Shown piece after piece: positions 20,166 through 35,916 of a DNA stretch of 53,505 nucleotides. The DNA is taken from contig NZ_JAUSLG010000053.1 in NCBI RefSeq assembly GCF_030646615.1, forward strand, positions 1-53,505, written 5' to 3'. Both the position numbers and the translations under genes were made by a program. The notes beneath the pieces were generated by a model, which was given only the letters and a program-made list of their open reading frames with translations, made no database searches and had not been told where the DNA came from. The first letter of the stretch is position 1; every line of letters starts with the position of its first letter. The DNA is from Phenylobacterium sp. (GTDB lineage Bacteria; Pseudomonadota; Alphaproteobacteria; Caulobacterales; Caulobacteraceae).

Positions 20166-20954
20166 TCAGCCGAGCAGGGCGCGAGCGGCCTGGGCCACAT
20201 CGGTCTGCCGCATCAGGCTTTCGCCCACCAGCATGGCCCGGGCGCCGGCAGCCTCCAGCCGGCGGACGTCAGCCGGGCCGGCGATGCCGCTTTCGGTGAC
20301 CAGCAGGGCGTCGGCCGGCGCCAGGGCGGCCAGCCGCTCGGTGATCGAGAGATCGGTCTCGAAGGTGCGGAGATTTCGGTTGTTGACGCCCACCAGCCGG
20401 GCCCCCAGGCGACCGGCGCGGGCCATCTCGGTCTCGTCATGCACCTCCACCAGGGCGTCCATCCCCCAGGCGCTCGCCTGGGCCAGGAGGTCGGCGGCCA
20501 GGGCGTCATCGACCATGGCCATGATGATCAGGATTGCGTCGGCGCCCAGGGCGCGGGACTCGGCCACCTGCCAGGGATCGACCAGGAAGTCCTTGCGGAT
20601 CGCTGGCAGGCTCACGGCGTTCCGCGCAGCGGTCAGATAGGCGTCGTCGCCCTGGAAGCTGGGACTATCGGTGAGCACCGACAGGCAGGCCGCGCCGCCG
20701 GCCTCATAGGCCACGGCCAGGGCCGGGGGGTCGAAGCCGGCGCGGATCAGGCCCTTGGACGGGGAGGCCTTCTTGATCTCGGCGATCAGGGCCAGACGCC
20801 CCGGCGCATGGCCCTGGACCAGGGCGGTGTGGAAGCCGCGCGGAGGGCTGGCCGCCCTGGCGGCCGCCTCGACCTCGGCGACCGTCCGGGCGGCCTTGCG
20901 CTCGGCGACTTCGATCCGCTTGTAGGCGGCGATCTGGTCGAGGATGTCGCTCAT
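20166..20954 (-). CDS. trpC: Indole-3-glycerol phosphate synthase
   Basis: TrpC closes the indole ring in tryptophan synthesis. The 262-residue (beta/alpha)8 protein shows [13 protein letters not shown], the active-site segment [27 protein letters not shown] and [20 protein letters not shown] at 20954 overlaps the trpD stop as ATGA, so it is chosen over an in-frame codon 18 bases upstream. There is no TrpF fusion. It is the last gene of the trp cluster here; lexA begins 148 bases beyond. Confidence 0.97.
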   Translation of the reverse strand: MSDILDQIAAYKRIEVAERKAARTVAEVEAAARAASPPRGFHTALVQGHAPGRLALIAEIKKASPSKGLIRAGFDPPALAVAYEAGGAACLSVLTDSPSFQGDDAYLTAARNAVSLPAIRKDFLVDPWQVAESRALGADAILIIMAMVDDALAADLLAQASAWGMDALVEVHDETEMARAGRLGARLVGVNNRNLRTFETDLSITERLAALAPADALLVTESGIAGPADVRRLEAAGARAMLVGESLMRQTDVAQAARALLG

Positions 20955-21964
20955 GAGTTGGTGATCTCGCACAGGCGGTCGAGGGCGGCCAGCGCCCGGC
21001 CGTCGTCGATCACCTGTCCGGCCAGAGCGACCCCTTCGCTCAAGGTCTCGACCTTGTCGGCCACCAGGAAGGCGGCGGCTGCGTTGAGCAGGACAATGTC
21101 CCGATAGGCGCCGGCCTCGCCCTGGAGCAGGGCGCGCAGGGCCGCGGCGTTGACCTCCGGCGACCCGCCGGTCAGGTCCGAGAGGGCGGCGCGGGGCAGG
21201 CCGACGGCTTCGGGCGTAACGGTGAAGAGGCGCACCTGACCATCGCGGTATTCGGCCACCTGGGTCTCGCCGGTGGTGGTCATCTCGTCCATGCCACCCC
21301 CATGGACCACCCAGGCGCGCTCGGCGCCCAAGCTCCCCAGCACGCGGGCGAGGGGCTCAACCCACCGTTCAGAGAACACGCCGAGCACCTGGCGCTGAGC
21401 GCCGGCTGGATTGCCCAGGGGGCCCAGCAGGTTGAACAGGGTGCGGAAGCCAAGCTCGGCGCGGATCGGCGAGACGTGTTTCATCGCCCCGTGGTGGGCC
21501 TGGGCGAACAGGAAGCAGAGGCCCGCCTCGTCCAGGGCGCGCAGCTGCTGCTCGCGGCTGGCGTTGATATTGACCCCGAGCGCGGCGAGCACGTCGGCGC
21601 CGCCCGACCGGGAGGACAGGGCGCGGTTGCCGTGCTTGGCCACCTTGAGGCCGCCACCGGCCGCCACGAAGGCCACGGCGGTGGAGATGTTGAGGGTGTG
21701 GAGGCCGTCGCCGCCGGTGCCGCAGACATCGATCACCTGGTAGGGGTGATCCAGGGTGACGGCGGCCTCGCGCATGGCCCGGGCGCAGGCGGTGATCTCG
21801 CCCACCGTCTCGCCGCGCATCCGCATGGCGGTCAGCGCCGCGGCCACCTGGGCCGGTGTCGGTTCGCCCCGCAGACAGGCGGAGAAGAACACCTGGGCGT
21901 CGGCTTCAGACAGGGTCGCGCCGTCGGCCAGGCGGGCCAGCAAGGGCTTGAAAGCGTCAGACAT
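20951..21964 (-). CDS. trpD: Anthranilate phosphoribosyltransferase
   Basis: TrpD transfers phosphoribose from PRPP to anthranilate. The 337-residue product shows the PRPP-binding motif [38 protein letters not shown], and [13 protein letters not shown]. It stands alone, not fused to TrpG as in enterics. It begins nine bases after trpG and ends in an ATGA overlap with trpC. Confidence 0.98.
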   Translation of the reverse strand: MSDAFKPLLARLADGATLSEADAQVFFSACLRGEPTPAQVAAALTAMRMRGETVGEITACARAMREAAVTLDHPYQVIDVCGTGGDGLHTLNISTAVAFVAAGGGLKVAKHGNRALSSRSGGADVLAALGVNINASREQQLRALDEAGLCFLFAQAHHGAMKHVSPIRAELGFRTLFNLLGPLGNPAGAQRQVLGVFSERWVEPLARVLGSLGAERAWVVHGGGMDEMTTTGETQVAEYRDGQVRLFTVTPEAVGLPRAALSDLTGGSPEVNAAALRALLQGEAGAYRDIVLLNAAAAFLVADKVETLSEGVALAGQVIDDGRALAALDRLCEITNS

Positions 21965-21973
21965 GGATCGGAC

Positions 21974-22564
21974 TCAGGCCTCGGTCAGGCGCCGCGCGCC
22001 GGCCAGGTCGAGGAAGTTGGAGAGCAGAGCGTGACCGCCCTCGGTGGCGATGGACTCTGGGTGGAACTGGACCCCGTAGATCGGCCGGCTCACATGCTGC
22101 ACGCCCATGACCTCGCCATCCTCGGTCCAGGCGGTGATCTCCAGGACCTCGGGCATGGTCTCCCGGCGCACCGACAGGCTGTGATAGCGGGTGGCGGTGA
22201 AGGGGTTGGGCAGGGCGGCGAAGACGCCCTTGCCCGTGTGATGGATGGGGCTGGTCTTGCCGTGCATCAGGGTCGCGGCCCGGATCACCTCGCCGCCGAA
22301 GGCCTGGCCGATGGCCTGATGGCCCAGGCACACGCCGAAGATCGGCAGGTCGTCCGGCGCCTTGGCCAGCAGGTCGAGACAGAGGCCGGCCTCATTGGGG
22401 GTGCAGGGACCGGGCGAGAGCAGCACGCCCTCGGGCTTCAGCGCGATCACCTCTTCGGCGCTCAACGCGTCATTACGATGGACCAGCGTTTCGGCCCCAA
22501 GCTCGTTCAGATAGTGGACGAGGTTGTAGGTGAAGCTGTCGTAGTTATCGACGACGAGGATCAT
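21974..22564 (-). CDS. trpG: Anthranilate synthase component II (glutamine amidotransferase)
   Basis: TrpG supplies ammonia from glutamine to TrpE. The 196-residue class I amidotransferase carries the catalytic triad: Cys79 in GVCLGHQAIG, and His168 and Glu170 in VQFHPES. DNYDSFTYNLVHYL marks the N-terminus. In some bacteria the same subunit also serves PabB in folate synthesis; HGKTSPI is the usual interface motif. It is separated from trpE by a 327-base segment containing a small ORF on the other strand. No Trp-rich leader peptide was seen upstream. Confidence 0.97.
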   Translation of the reverse strand: MILVVDNYDSFTYNLVHYLNELGAETLVHRNDALSAEEVIALKPEGVLLSPGPCTPNEAGLCLDLLAKAPDDLPIFGVCLGHQAIGQAFGGEVIRAATLMHGKTSPIHHTGKGVFAALPNPFTATRYHSLSVRRETMPEVLEITAWTEDGEVMGVQHVSRPIYGVQFHPESIATEGGHALLSNFLDLAGARRLTEA

Positions 22565-22643
22565 GAAGGTTCTCTAGGCCAAAGCTCTGAGGTGCGCAAA
22601 GCGCCGCGTTGCATATGGGGGGACGCGGGCCGATGCTGCAAAT

Positions 22644-22891
22644 ATGACGGCTGCTGATTCCGCTCTCGATCCTGAAGCCCTGGCCGAAGCGCGGAGCCTG
22701 TTGGCTGCGCCCGCTGCCCGCGAACGGCTCTGGCCGGTGCTGGCGGCGGCGGCCTTCGCGGCCGTGGCGGCCCTCGCCCTGGCCGGCGCCATGATCACCG
22801 CCCCGCCGGTGGTCACCCAGCATCTGACGGGCGAATCGGGCGTCTCACTGGACGATGCGCCGCTTAGCGAAACGCCCCTGGAAGAAGCGCC

Positions 22892-22895
<4 letters not shown>
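22644..22895 (+). CDS. Small single-pass membrane protein between trpE and trpG, opposite strand
   Basis: The 83-residue ORF has a charged N-terminus (about residues 1-29), one clear membrane helix (LWPVLAAAAFAAVAALALAG, about 30-49) and an acidic, proline-containing C-terminus. The third codon positions are mostly G or C, and no competing frame explains the segment, so it looks coding. It faces against the trp genes, and its TAG stop shares CTAG with the trpE stop. The nearest G-rich ribosome-site candidate is about 20 bases before the ATG, which is poor. I do not recognise the family. N-in topology is likely, and a role next to tryptophan genes is only suggested by position. Confidence 0.6.
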
Positions 22896-24420
<1,525 letters not shown>

Positions 24421-24424
<4 letters not shown>

Positions 24425-26361
24425 GCCTTGGGCTCCGGCGCCTTGGCGGGGGCCTTGGCCGGATCCGCCTTGTCGCGGGGCTGAAGGCCCAGCACGGTGC
24501 GGGCGCGATTCTCGTCGATGCGGACCCGAACTTCATCGCGGGCGGCGAGGCTGGCGGCCTCGACGAGGTCGCGGAACAGGGCCATGCTGGCCTGGCCGCG
24601 GCCGCTCTCCGCCGCGGCGGCGATCTCCGCCGTATCGCCCGGACGGACGGCCTCGAGCTTGCCGACGACCACGGCGAACTCCACGGCGCGGGCGGTGAAC
24701 ACCTCATTCGGCTCGGCGGAGAAGGCCTTGACCAGCATGTCTTCGGAAAGCTGCTCGGTCTGCTGGGCGGTGGCGCGGCTCAGGCTGGTGGCCCGGGTCA
24801 CCCGCGCGCCGATGGTTCCAGCGGCGGCTTCCAGGGTCTGGGCGCCGCGGACCAGTTCGGCCAGCTCATTGGCCTTGGCCTCAAGACGACGCACCATCTC
24901 TCGCTGCATCCAGGCCCGCACCAGCACCGGGCGGACCTCGTCCAGCGGGGGCAGGGCGGCGGGGATCACCCGCTCGACCTTCACGGCGAAGTACTGGCCC
25001 TCGGCCAGTTCGGCGAGGTCGCTCTCGCCGCCCTCGGCGAGTTCAAAGGCCGTCGCCATGACCTGCGGCGTCAGCCCTTCGACGGGCTGGCCGTCCTGGG
25101 TGCGACCCTGTTCGCTGATGGCGGGCAGGGTGATGACCGTGGCTTCGGCGGCCTTGGCGGCCTCGGCCAGGGAAGCGCCGCCGATATGGGCCTCTTCATA
25201 GGCCTGGGTGCGCTCATAGACCTTCTCGGCGGCCGCATCCTCGCGGATCTCGGCCTCCAGCATGGGGCGAACATCCTCAAGCGTCGGTTGGCGGCCGGGG
25301 TTGACCGATGTGACCTTGACCACGGCCAAACCCAGGTCGCCCTCGATGGGCGCGCTGACCTCGCCGGCGGCGAGGGCGAAGGCGGCTTCCGCCACCTTGC
25401 GATCTGCGATGGCGGTGCGTGGGCGGCCCTCATAGACGATGGGATCGACGCCCAGGTCCCGGGCGACAGCGGTCGGGTCTTCGCCTTCGCGCAGCCGCTG
25501 GGCGATGCGTGTGGCGGCGGCCTGATCCTTGGCCGGGATCTGGATCAGGGTGCGGGTCTCCGGCTGGGACAGGGTGTCCCTGCGGAACGCGAAGCGCTCC
25601 TGGAGCTGTGCGTCCGTGACCTCGACGTCGAGATCCTGCGGCCGGGGGGCGAAGCGGACCACCGACAGCACCCGATATTCCGGCTGGGTCAGTTGGGCCG
25701 AATTCTCCCGCATGAAGGCCTGGAGTTGGTCGTCGCTCGGCAGTTCCGGCGCCTCGACATTGTTCACGTCCACCTGGAAATAGCCCAGGTCGCGCTGCTC
25801 GCGGTCGATCATGGCCGGCAGGGCGCTATAGGCCCGCGGGGCCCGCAGGCCGCTCACCAGGCCCGAGGCGAAGTGCTGCTGGGCGATGTCGTCTTCCAGC
25901 TGCGCCAGGAACGCGTCGGGAGTTAGATTAGCCTGGGAGAGGCGCTGGGCCATCAGGTTGCTGTCGAACCGGCCGTTGATCGGATCGAAGAAGGCCGGAA
26001 TCTGCCGCAGCTGGTCGGCCACCAGGCTGTCGCCAGGCCGGATTCCCATCTTGTGCAGCAGGGCCGCCAGGGCCTCTCGGGTGGCGATCTGTTCGAGCAG
26101 GCGCGGGATGATGCCGTTTTCATCGGCCATCTGCGGCGTGATCGGCTGGCCGACCTGCTGCTCGGTCTGCTGGCGCCATTCGTCAAATGCCCGGCGGAAG
26201 CCCGCATCATCGACGGTGCGGTCGCCCGCCTTCACCACGGTGGTGGAGAACTGGCCTTGCAGGACGTCGGACATGCCGAACACGGCGAAGCTGATGATCA
26301 GCAGGCCGATCAGGAGGGCCGCCACCCAGGATTTGGCGAAGGCGCGGAAAGCAGTGAGCAT
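24421..26361 (-). CDS. ppiD: Periplasmic folding factor PpiD (SurA N-domain, parvulin-type)
   Basis: The 646-residue protein has one N-terminal membrane anchor (about residues 13-31, WVAALLIGLLIISFAVFGM) and a large periplasmic part: a SurA/PpiD-like N-terminal domain, a degenerate parvulin-type region around 240-360, and an Ala/Glu-rich helical C-terminal region ending in KAPAKAPEPKA. PpiD works near the SecYEG exit on newly secreted proteins. Its ATG at 26361 is preceded by GAAGG. It is divergent from tpiA and coupled to trpE by ATGA, an order seen in other Caulobacter relatives as far as I recall. Confidence 0.92.
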
Positions 26362-26487
26362 GGAGGACCCTTCCTCGGGCGCGAAGTCCAGAGGGGCGGG
26401 TATAGTGGAGGCGGCTTCCCCCCCGCAAGCACGTGACAGAGTCGATCGCTTGGCTTAACCGCCAGATCGACCCCAAGGAGAGGCCCG

Positions 26488-27240
26488 ATGAACGCACCCA
26501 CCCCCCTGATCGCCGGCAACTGGAAGATGAACGGGACGGCGGGCGCCCTGGCCGAAGCCCAGGCCGTGGCGGCCGGCGCGCCGGCCTTGGGCGTGCGGGT
26601 GGCGCTCTGTCCCCCCGCCACCCTGGTGGAGCGGATGAGCCGCGCCCTGGCCGGCGGGGGGGTCGCCATCGGCGGCCAGGACTGTCATGCGGAGGCCTCG
26701 GGCGCCTTCACCGGCGATGTGTCGGCCGAGATGCTCGCCGACGCCGGGGCGAGCCTGGTGATCCTCGGGCACTCCGAACGCCGGGCGGTCCACGGCGAAA
26801 GCGACGGCGATGTCGCCGCCAAGGTCGAGGCCGCCCTGCGCGGCGGACTGGAGCCCATCATCTGTGTCGGCGAGACCCTGGACGAGCGTGAAGCCGGTCG
26901 CGCCCTGGAGGTGGTGACCCGGCAGGTGCGCGGCTCCTTGCCGCCCAGCCTCGCGGGCAAGGCCTTCACGGTGGCCTATGAGCCGGTCTGGGCCATCGGC
27001 ACGGGCTTGACCCCGAGTTCGGACGATATCGTCGAGATTCACCAGGCGATCCGGGCGACCCTGCGTGAGATGTTCGGCGCGGCCGGCGATGCGCCCGCCA
27101 TTCTCTATGGGGGCTCGGTGAAGCCGGGCAACGCGGCTGAGATTCTTGGCCTGCCTGAGGTGGGCGGGGCCCTGGTGGGGGGCGCCTCGCTGAAGGCCGC
27201 GGACTTCCTGGCCATTGTCGCCGGCGCCCCGAAGACCTAG
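26488..27240 (+). CDS. tpiA: Triosephosphate isomerase
   Basis: TpiA interconverts dihydroxyacetone phosphate and glyceraldehyde 3-phosphate. The 250-residue barrel shows GNWKMNG with catalytic Lys13, ILGHSERR with the catalytic His, the active-site [14 protein letters not shown] with the Glu, and the phosphate-binding [16 protein letters not shown] lies about ten bases before the ATG. It heads the tpiA-secG-pyrG order. Confidence 0.98.
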   Translation: MNAPTPLIAGNWKMNGTAGALAEAQAVAAGAPALGVRVALCPPATLVERMSRALAGGGVAIGGQDCHAEASGAFTGDVSAEMLADAGASLVILGHSERRAVHGESDGDVAAKVEAALRGGLEPIICVGETLDEREAGRALEVVTRQVRGSLPPSLAGKAFTVAYEPVWAIGTGLTPSSDDIVEIHQAIRATLREMFGAAGDAPAILYGGSVKPGNAAEILGLPEVGGALVGGASLKAADFLAIVAGAPKT

Positions 27241-27302
27241 CTAGGGGCCAAGCCCGCCGGTTTGCGGCGACGAATGGCGACGCCTGCGCCGCCAAAGAAC
27301 GG

Positions 27303-27325
27303 CGCCTCGGCCTATGGCCTTGGCG
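27303..27325 (+). terminator. Imperfect hairpin after tpiA
   Basis: CGCC (27303-27306) and GGCC (27309-27312) pair with GGCC (27316-27319) and GGCG (27322-27325) around a TAT loop, with a two-base internal mismatch. No T-run follows. A weak candidate only. Confidence 0.3.
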
Positions 27326-27408
27326 GACGGGGGATGATAGAGCGCGCGCTTGGTTTTTCGGCGCTAGCCCTTCCTTGAGGGCGTGCGCCAGAGGTTTTGG
27401 ACTTGTCC

Positions 27409-27849
27409 ATGCTGCTCGGCATCTTGCTCGTCATTCAGATCATCGTCTGCCTGGTCCTGATCGGCCTCGTGCTACTCCAGCGTTCCGAAGGGGGCGCGCT
27501 CGGCATGGGCGGCGGCGGATCGGGGAACTTCATGAGCGCCCGGGGGGCCGGCGATTTCCTGTCGCGCTTCACCTGGATTCTCGGCGGCGTCTTCTTCGCG
27601 CTCAGCCTGACCATCACGCTTGTGTCCGGACGCGTCAGCGGTGGCTCGGCGGTGGATCGGCTGAACATCGAGTCCCTGGACCCGACACTGCTGAACCAGC
27701 CCCCCGTCGCGCCGATTCCGACTGCGCCGGTTGAAACTGCGCCGGCCACGGATGGGGCGCTCGACGCCCCGGCCGCCCAGATCCGCAACCCCTTCCTCGA
27801 CGCCGAACCCGGCGAAGGGGAGGGCTCTCCGGCCGCGCCGGCGCCCTGA
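27409..27849 (+). CDS. secG: Preprotein translocase subunit SecG
   Basis: SecG is the small non-essential subunit of the SecYEG channel. The 146-residue product has two membrane helices around the cytoplasmic signature LLQRSEGGALGMGGGGSGNF, then a Pro/Ala/Glu-rich C-terminal tail (about residues 85-146). Such tails occur in alphaproteobacterial SecG. TTG codons at 27397 and 27403 are also in frame; GAGG at 27391 is eight bases before the TTG at 27403 and fourteen before the ATG, so the true start could be two codons earlier. Confidence 0.93.
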   Translation: MLLGILLVIQIIVCLVLIGLVLLQRSEGGALGMGGGGSGNFMSARGAGDFLSRFTWILGGVFFALSLTITLVSGRVSGGSAVDRLNIESLDPTLLNQPPVAPIPTAPVETAPATDGALDAPAAQIRNPFLDAEPGEGEGSPAAPAP

Positions 27850-27863
27850 GCCCGACGGGCTTA
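27847..27863 (+). terminator. Short hairpin overlapping the secG stop
   Basis: A seven-pair stem (one G-U) with a GAC loop runs from the secG TGA itself to TTA at 27863. There is no U-tract. It may slow ribosomes or protect the 3' end rather than terminate. Confidence 0.35.
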
Positions 27864-27985
27864 GGCGTCCCTTTGCGGCGCCTGGGCCATGAGCTTTCCG
27901 TCACCGGCCGCGCCCTTGCGGCCACCCAAGACGTTTTGGCGCACCCGCAGATGCGGTGCTGCGCCCCGAATCGATGGTAGGTTGA

Positions 27986-29632
<1,647 letters not shown>

Positions 29633-29719
29633 TGGCCGGACTGGGGCTCCACCGATCATTCTTGCGGTCGACGGCGCTTGAAACCTCGGGCGGATTGCGT
29701 CATACACCCGCGCTCACGT

Positions 29720-29740
29720 CGGCGGCCCCCGTGGCCGCCG
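29720..29740 (+). terminator. Terminator after pyrG
   Basis: A perfect eight-bp stem, CGGCGGCC with GGCCGCCG, around a CCCGT loop is followed by TCTCAATTTTAT. It is a good intrinsic-terminator candidate. The following ATTTTATACG may also hold a -10 for rpmF, although that is only 20-30 bases from the start codon. Confidence 0.65.
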
Positions 29741-29770
29741 TCTCAATTTTATACGCCTGCGAGACTCCCT

Positions 29771-29953
29771 ATGGCCGTTCCTAAGCGAAAAGTATCGCCC
29801 TCGCGGCGCAACATGCGGCGCTCCCATGATGCGCTGGGCAAGAACTCCTTCGTCGAAGACAAGGAAACCGGCGAGCTGAAGCGCCCGCACCATGTCGACC
29901 TGAAGACCGGCATGTACAAGGGCCGCCAGGTCATGACGCCGAAGGAAGACTAA
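29771..29953 (+). CDS. rpmF: 50S ribosomal protein L32
   Basis: The 60-residue basic protein begins [20 protein letters not shown], the bL32 signature, followed by [19 protein letters not shown]. It lacks the C-terminal zinc-ribbon cysteines found in some L32 proteins, as is usual in proteobacteria. It stands alone between pyrG and eno with a strong terminator behind it, so it is probably monocistronic. The ribosome site is weak (GAGA-like). Confidence 0.97.
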   Translation: MAVPKRKVSPSRRNMRRSHDALGKNSFVEDKETGELKRPHHVDLKTGMYKGRQVMTPKED

Positions 29954-32514
<2,561 letters not shown>

Positions 32515-32708
32515 GAGAGCATAGGGCGCGCGGGTGAGCGGCGGCAGCAGCCATGCCGCGATACGCTTCAGTCGGCCGGCGGAGCGCTTAGGTCAATTGG
32601 GCGGGTGCTTGTGATCCATGCTCGCTATCCTCATCGCCAAACAGCTGAGCTGCAACGCAAAATTAAGCACAATTGACGAGTCTGAAGCGTCGCAATTGCA
32701 GAATCGCC

Positions 32709-33023
32709 GTGCTCACAGGTCTTCGCTCCTACATCTCGACCGCCGCCCTGGCGCTCCTGATCGTCTATTTCGCGTACCACGCCCTGACCGGCGATCAGGG
32801 CCTGCTGACCTCGGCCCAGCGGGAGCAGACCCTGGCGACCAAGTCGGCGGAACTGGCGCGCCTGACGGCCCAAAGGCAGGATCTCGAGGTGCGCGCCAAA
32901 CTGCTGCGCGACGGCTCGCTTTCGGCAGATCTTCTCGAAGAACGGGCCCGGTCCCTCCTAGGTTATAGCGATCCCAGGGATTATGTGATCCGCATTCAGG
33001 GCGATAACCCCACGGGCGGCTGA
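32709..33023 (+). CDS. ftsB: FtsB/DivIC-family septum formation protein
   Basis: The 104-residue product has a short N-terminus, one membrane helix (STAALALLIVYFAYHAL), a coiled coil (about residues 38-75, with QREQTLATKSAELARLTAQR) and a C-terminal segment LLEERARSLLGYSDPRDYVI typical of the family. FtsB links FtsL/FtsQ in the divisome. The symbol is assigned by architecture and by its position before pdhA. A GTG at 32709 is chosen; a TTG at 32673 would add 12 residues. Neither has a strong ribosome site. Confidence 0.85.
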   Translation: MLTGLRSYISTAALALLIVYFAYHALTGDQGLLTSAQREQTLATKSAELARLTAQRQDLEVRAKLLRDGSLSADLLEERARSLLGYSDPRDYVIRIQGDNPTGG

Positions 33024-33080
33024 CCTGCCGGCCAGCCCTGGGTTAGAGTGGCTGACGCAGAATCGACCCGGGAGAGACAT

Positions 33081-34109
33081 ATGGCGCGCGCCAAACCGGC
33101 CGCCAAGGCCGGCGACCAGCCGGCCGACACCGCAAACGGTCTCGGTAAGGACGCCCTGCTGGGCTTCTATCGGAACATGCTGCTGATCCGCCGCTTCGAG
33201 GAACGGGCCGGCCAGCTCTACGGCATGGGTCTGATCGGCGGGTTCTGCCACCTCTATATCGGCCAGGAAGCCATCGCCGTCGGTGTCCAGTCGATCCAGG
33301 AGGAGGGCGACCAGGTCATCACCGCCTATCGCGACCACGGCCATATGCTGGCCTGCGGCATGGATCCCAACGAGGTCATGGCCGAGCTGACCGGTCGGGC
33401 CGGGGGCTCGTCCAAGGGCAAGGGCGGATCGATGCACATGTTCTCCCGCGAGGCGGAGTTCTATGGCGGCCACGGCATTGTCGGGGCCTCCGCGCCCCTG
33501 GGCACGGGCCTGGCGCTCGCCAACCGCTACCGGGACAATGGCAAGGTGACCTTCACCTATTTCGGCGACGGCGCCGCCAACCAGGGCCAGGTCTATGAGA
33601 GCTTCAACATGGCCGCCCTGTGGAAGCTGCCGGTCGTCTATGTGATCGAGAACAACCAGTACGCCATGGGCACGTCCCTGGAGCGGTCGTCGTCTGAGAC
33701 CCACATGTACAAGCGCGGCGCCTCCTTCCGGATTCCCGGCGAAGAGGTGGACGGCATGGACGTTCTGGCGGTGCGCGACGCCGCCAAGCGGGCCGCCGCC
33801 CACGCCCGCAGCGGCGAGGGGCCCTTCATTCTGGAGATGAAGACCTATCGCTATCGTGGCCATTCCATGAGTGATCCGGCCAAGTACCGCACCCGGGAAG
33901 AGGTGGACGAGGTCCGCAAGACCCGCGATCCCATCGAACATCTGCGGGAGATGCTGGAAAAGGAGGGCCTGGCCGATGAGGCCGCCCTCAAGGCGATCGA
34001 CGCCGACGTGAAGAAGATCGTCGCCGAGGCCGCCGAATTCGCCCGCACCTCGCCCGAGCCTGAGCTGGCCGAGCTCTATACCGAGGTCTATGTGGAGGCC
34101 GCACAGTGA
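33081..34109 (+). CDS. pdhA: Pyruvate dehydrogenase E1 component, alpha subunit
   Basis: PdhA with PdhB decarboxylates pyruvate using thiamine diphosphate. The 342-residue product has [30 protein letters not shown], the ThDP-binding motif beginning [13 protein letters not shown] and ending in IENN, and the phosphorylation-loop-like [22 protein letters not shown] lies directly upstream of ATG 33081; a GTG 33 bases earlier is in frame but lacks support. Its stop overlaps the GTG start of pdhB as GTGA. Confidence 0.97.
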   Translation: MARAKPAAKAGDQPADTANGLGKDALLGFYRNMLLIRRFEERAGQLYGMGLIGGFCHLYIGQEAIAVGVQSIQEEGDQVITAYRDHGHMLACGMDPNEVMAELTGRAGGSSKGKGGSMHMFSREAEFYGGHGIVGASAPLGTGLALANRYRDNGKVTFTYFGDGAANQGQVYESFNMAALWKLPVVYVIENNQYAMGTSLERSSSETHMYKRGASFRIPGEEVDGMDVLAVRDAAKRAAAHARSGEGPFILEMKTYRYRGHSMSDPAKYRTREEVDEVRKTRDPIEHLREMLEKEGLADEAALKAIDADVKKIVAEAAEFARTSPEPELAELYTEVYVEAAQ

Positions 34110-35509
34110 CCGACATCCTGATGCCGGCGCTGTCTCCGACCATGGAGGAGGGCACGCTGGCCAAATGGCACGTAAAGGTCGGCGACACCGTCTCGGCCGG
34201 CGACGTGATCGCCGAGATCGAGACCGACAAGGCGACCATGGAGGTCGAGGCCGTCGATGAGGGCGTGGTCGAGGAACTCCTGGTTGAGGCCGGCGCCGAA
34301 GGCGTGAAGGTCAATGCGCCCATCGCCCGGCTCGCCGGCGGCGCGGCCCCGGCCAAGGCCGAACCTGAGCCCAAGGCGTCCGACGCCGAAGAGGCCGAGG
34401 CGTCCGGCGATCCGGAAAAGAAGCCGCCCGCCGACGCCAAGGCTGAACAGCCGGAGGGAGACGGCCCTGCCGCCGTGCGCCCTGCGGAGGCCCTGGCCGA
34501 CCCGGAAATCCCGGAGGGCGCCAAGCTCGTCAAGACCACGGTCCGCGACGCCCTGCGCGACGCCATGGCCGAGGAGATGCGCCGGGACGAGACGGTCTTC
34601 CTGATGGGTGAAGAGGTCGCCCAGTACCAGGGGGCCTACAAGGTCAGCCGTGGTCTGCTGGAGGAGTTCGGCGAGCGTCGGGTGATAGACACCCCGATCA
34701 CCGAATACGGCTTCGCCGGCCTCGGCGTCGGCGCGGCCATGGCCGGCCTTAAGCCCATTGTCGAGTTCATGACCTGGAACTTCGCCATGCAGGCGATCGA
34801 CCACATCGTGAACTCCGCGGCCAAGACCCACTACATGTCCGGCGGTCAGATCACCACGCCCATGGTCTTCCGCGGTCCCAATGGGGCGGCGTCCCGCGTG
34901 GCGGCCCAGCACAGCCAGGACTACGCCGCCTGGTACGCCCATATTCCGGGCCTGAAGGTGATCGCCCCCTATGACGCCGCCGACGCCAAGGGGCTGCTGA
35001 AGGCGGCGATCCGCGATCCCAATCCGGTGGTCTTCCTTGAGCACGAGATGCTCTATGGCCAGGAGTTCGACGTCCCCGAGGTGGACGACTATGTCCTGCC
35101 CATCGGCAAGGCCAAGGTCCGTCGGACGGGCGCGGACGTCACCATCACCGCCTATTCTCGGATGGTCGGCCTGGCGCTGAAGGCGGCCGAAGAACTGGCC
35201 GGCGAAGGGATCGAGGCCGAGGTCGTCGATCTTCGCACCTTGCGCCCCCTGGACCACGAGACGGTGGTCGAGAGCGTGCGCAAGACCCACCGCCTGGTGA
35301 CGGTCGAGGAGGGCTGGGGGCCCATGGGCGTCGGCGCCGAGATCATCGCCCGGGTGATCGAGCACGCCTTCGACTATCTGGACGCCCCGCCCGCGCGGGT
35401 CTGCCAGGAGGACGTGCCTCTGCCCTATGCCGCCAATCTGGAAGCCCTGTCGCTGCCGTCGGTGGACAAGATCGTCAAGGCCGCCAAGGCGGTCAGCTAC
35501 AGGTCATGA
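34106..35509 (+). CDS. pdhB: Pyruvate dehydrogenase E1 component, beta subunit with N-terminal lipoyl domain
   Basis: The 467-residue product joins a lipoyl domain (residues 1-80, lipoyl Lys42 in ETDKATME), an Ala/Pro/Glu linker (about 80-140) and the E1-beta core ([50 protein letters not shown]). A lipoyl domain on E1-beta is characteristic of alphaproteobacterial PDH complexes. It starts with GTG overlapping the pdhA stop. The lipoyl region is nearly identical to that of pdhC at DNA level. Downstream it is coupled by ATGA to a GFA-family gene. Confidence 0.97.
   Translation: MTDILMPALSPTMEEGTLAKWHVKVGDTVSAGDVIAEIETDKATMEVEAVDEGVVEELLVEAGAEGVKVNAPIARLAGGAAPAKAEPEPKASDAEEAEASGDPEKKPPADAKAEQPEGDGPAAVRPAEALADPEIPEGAKLVKTTVRDALRDAMAEEMRRDETVFLMGEEVAQYQGAYKVSRGLLEEFGERRVIDTPITEYGFAGLGVGAAMAGLKPIVEFMTWNFAMQAIDHIVNSAAKTHYMSGGQITTPMVFRGPNGAASRVAAQHSQDYAAWYAHIPGLKVIAPYDAADAKGLLKAAIRDPNPVVFLEHEMLYGQEFDVPEVDDYVLPIGKAKVRRTGADVTITAYSRMVGLALKAAEELAGEGIEAEVVDLRTLRPLDHETVVESVRKTHRLVTVEEGWGPMGVGAEIIARVIEHAFDYLDAPPARVCQEDVPLPYAANLEALSLPSVDKIVKAAKAVSYRS
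34205..34266 (+). repeat. 62-bp exact repeat, copy in pdhB lipoyl domain
   Basis: This stretch, which includes the lipoyl-lysine codons, is identical base for base to 36012-36073 in pdhC. The surrounding 230 bases are also very similar, with scattered mostly synonymous changes. Confidence 0.9.
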
Positions 35510-35916
35510 GCGAGCCGGCGGACCTGACCTGGCGCGGCGGCGGCTGCCATTGCCGGGCGGTGCGGTTCGAGGTCGCCCTGCCCGGGCGCGTGACCGCCCA
35601 GGCCTGCAACTGCTCGATCTGCGCCATGACGGGGTTCATCCACGCCATCGTGCCCGCCAGCCGCTTTCGCCTGCTCCAGGGTGAGGACCAGATCACCACC
35701 TATCTGTTCAACACCGGGGTCGCCCAGCACACCTTCTGCAAGGTTTGCGGGGTGAAGAGCTTCTATCGTCCGCGGTCGAACCCCGACGGCTGGTCGATCA
35801 ATGTCCGCTGCCTCGACCCCGCCGACGATCTGGACTTCGACATCGAACCCTTCGACGGCCAGAACTGGGAGGCCCACGCCGCGGGCCTCGCGCACCTCTC
35901 CAAGGAATCCGCATGA
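35506..35916 (+). CDS. GFA/CENP-V-family zinc protein inside the pdh operon
   Basis: The 136-residue product has the cysteine pattern of the glutathione-dependent formaldehyde-activating/CENP-V fold: Cys14 and Cys16 in [10 protein letters not shown], Cys34, Cys36 and Cys39 in [12 protein letters not shown], and Cys78 and Cys81 in [11 protein letters not shown]. These should bind two zinc ions. Most members have no proven reaction. It overlaps pdhB (ATGA) upstream and pdhC (ATGA) downstream, so it is translated in step with the complex. Its role there is unknown; a thiol- or aldehyde-related function is only a guess. Confidence 0.92.
   Translation: MSEPADLTWRGGGCHCRAVRFEVALPGRVTAQACNCSICAMTGFIHAIVPASRFRLLQGEDQITTYLFNTGVAQHTFCKVCGVKSFYRPRSNPDGWSINVRCLDPADDLDFDIEPFDGQNWEAHAAGLAHLSKESA

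Noticed and set aside
21302..22657. 451-codon plus-strand frame opposite trpD and trpG
   Set aside because: Shadow of trpD and trpG; no motif seen, and the trp proteins are unambiguous.
22565..22700. Possible trp leader peptide upstream of trpG
   Set aside because: No short frame with adjacent Trp codons and no terminator/antiterminator pair was found.
32618..32968. Alternative 116-codon plus-strand frame overlapping ftsB
   Set aside because: It is out of frame with the FtsB-like helix and coiled coil and becomes Arg/Pro-rich after 25 residues.
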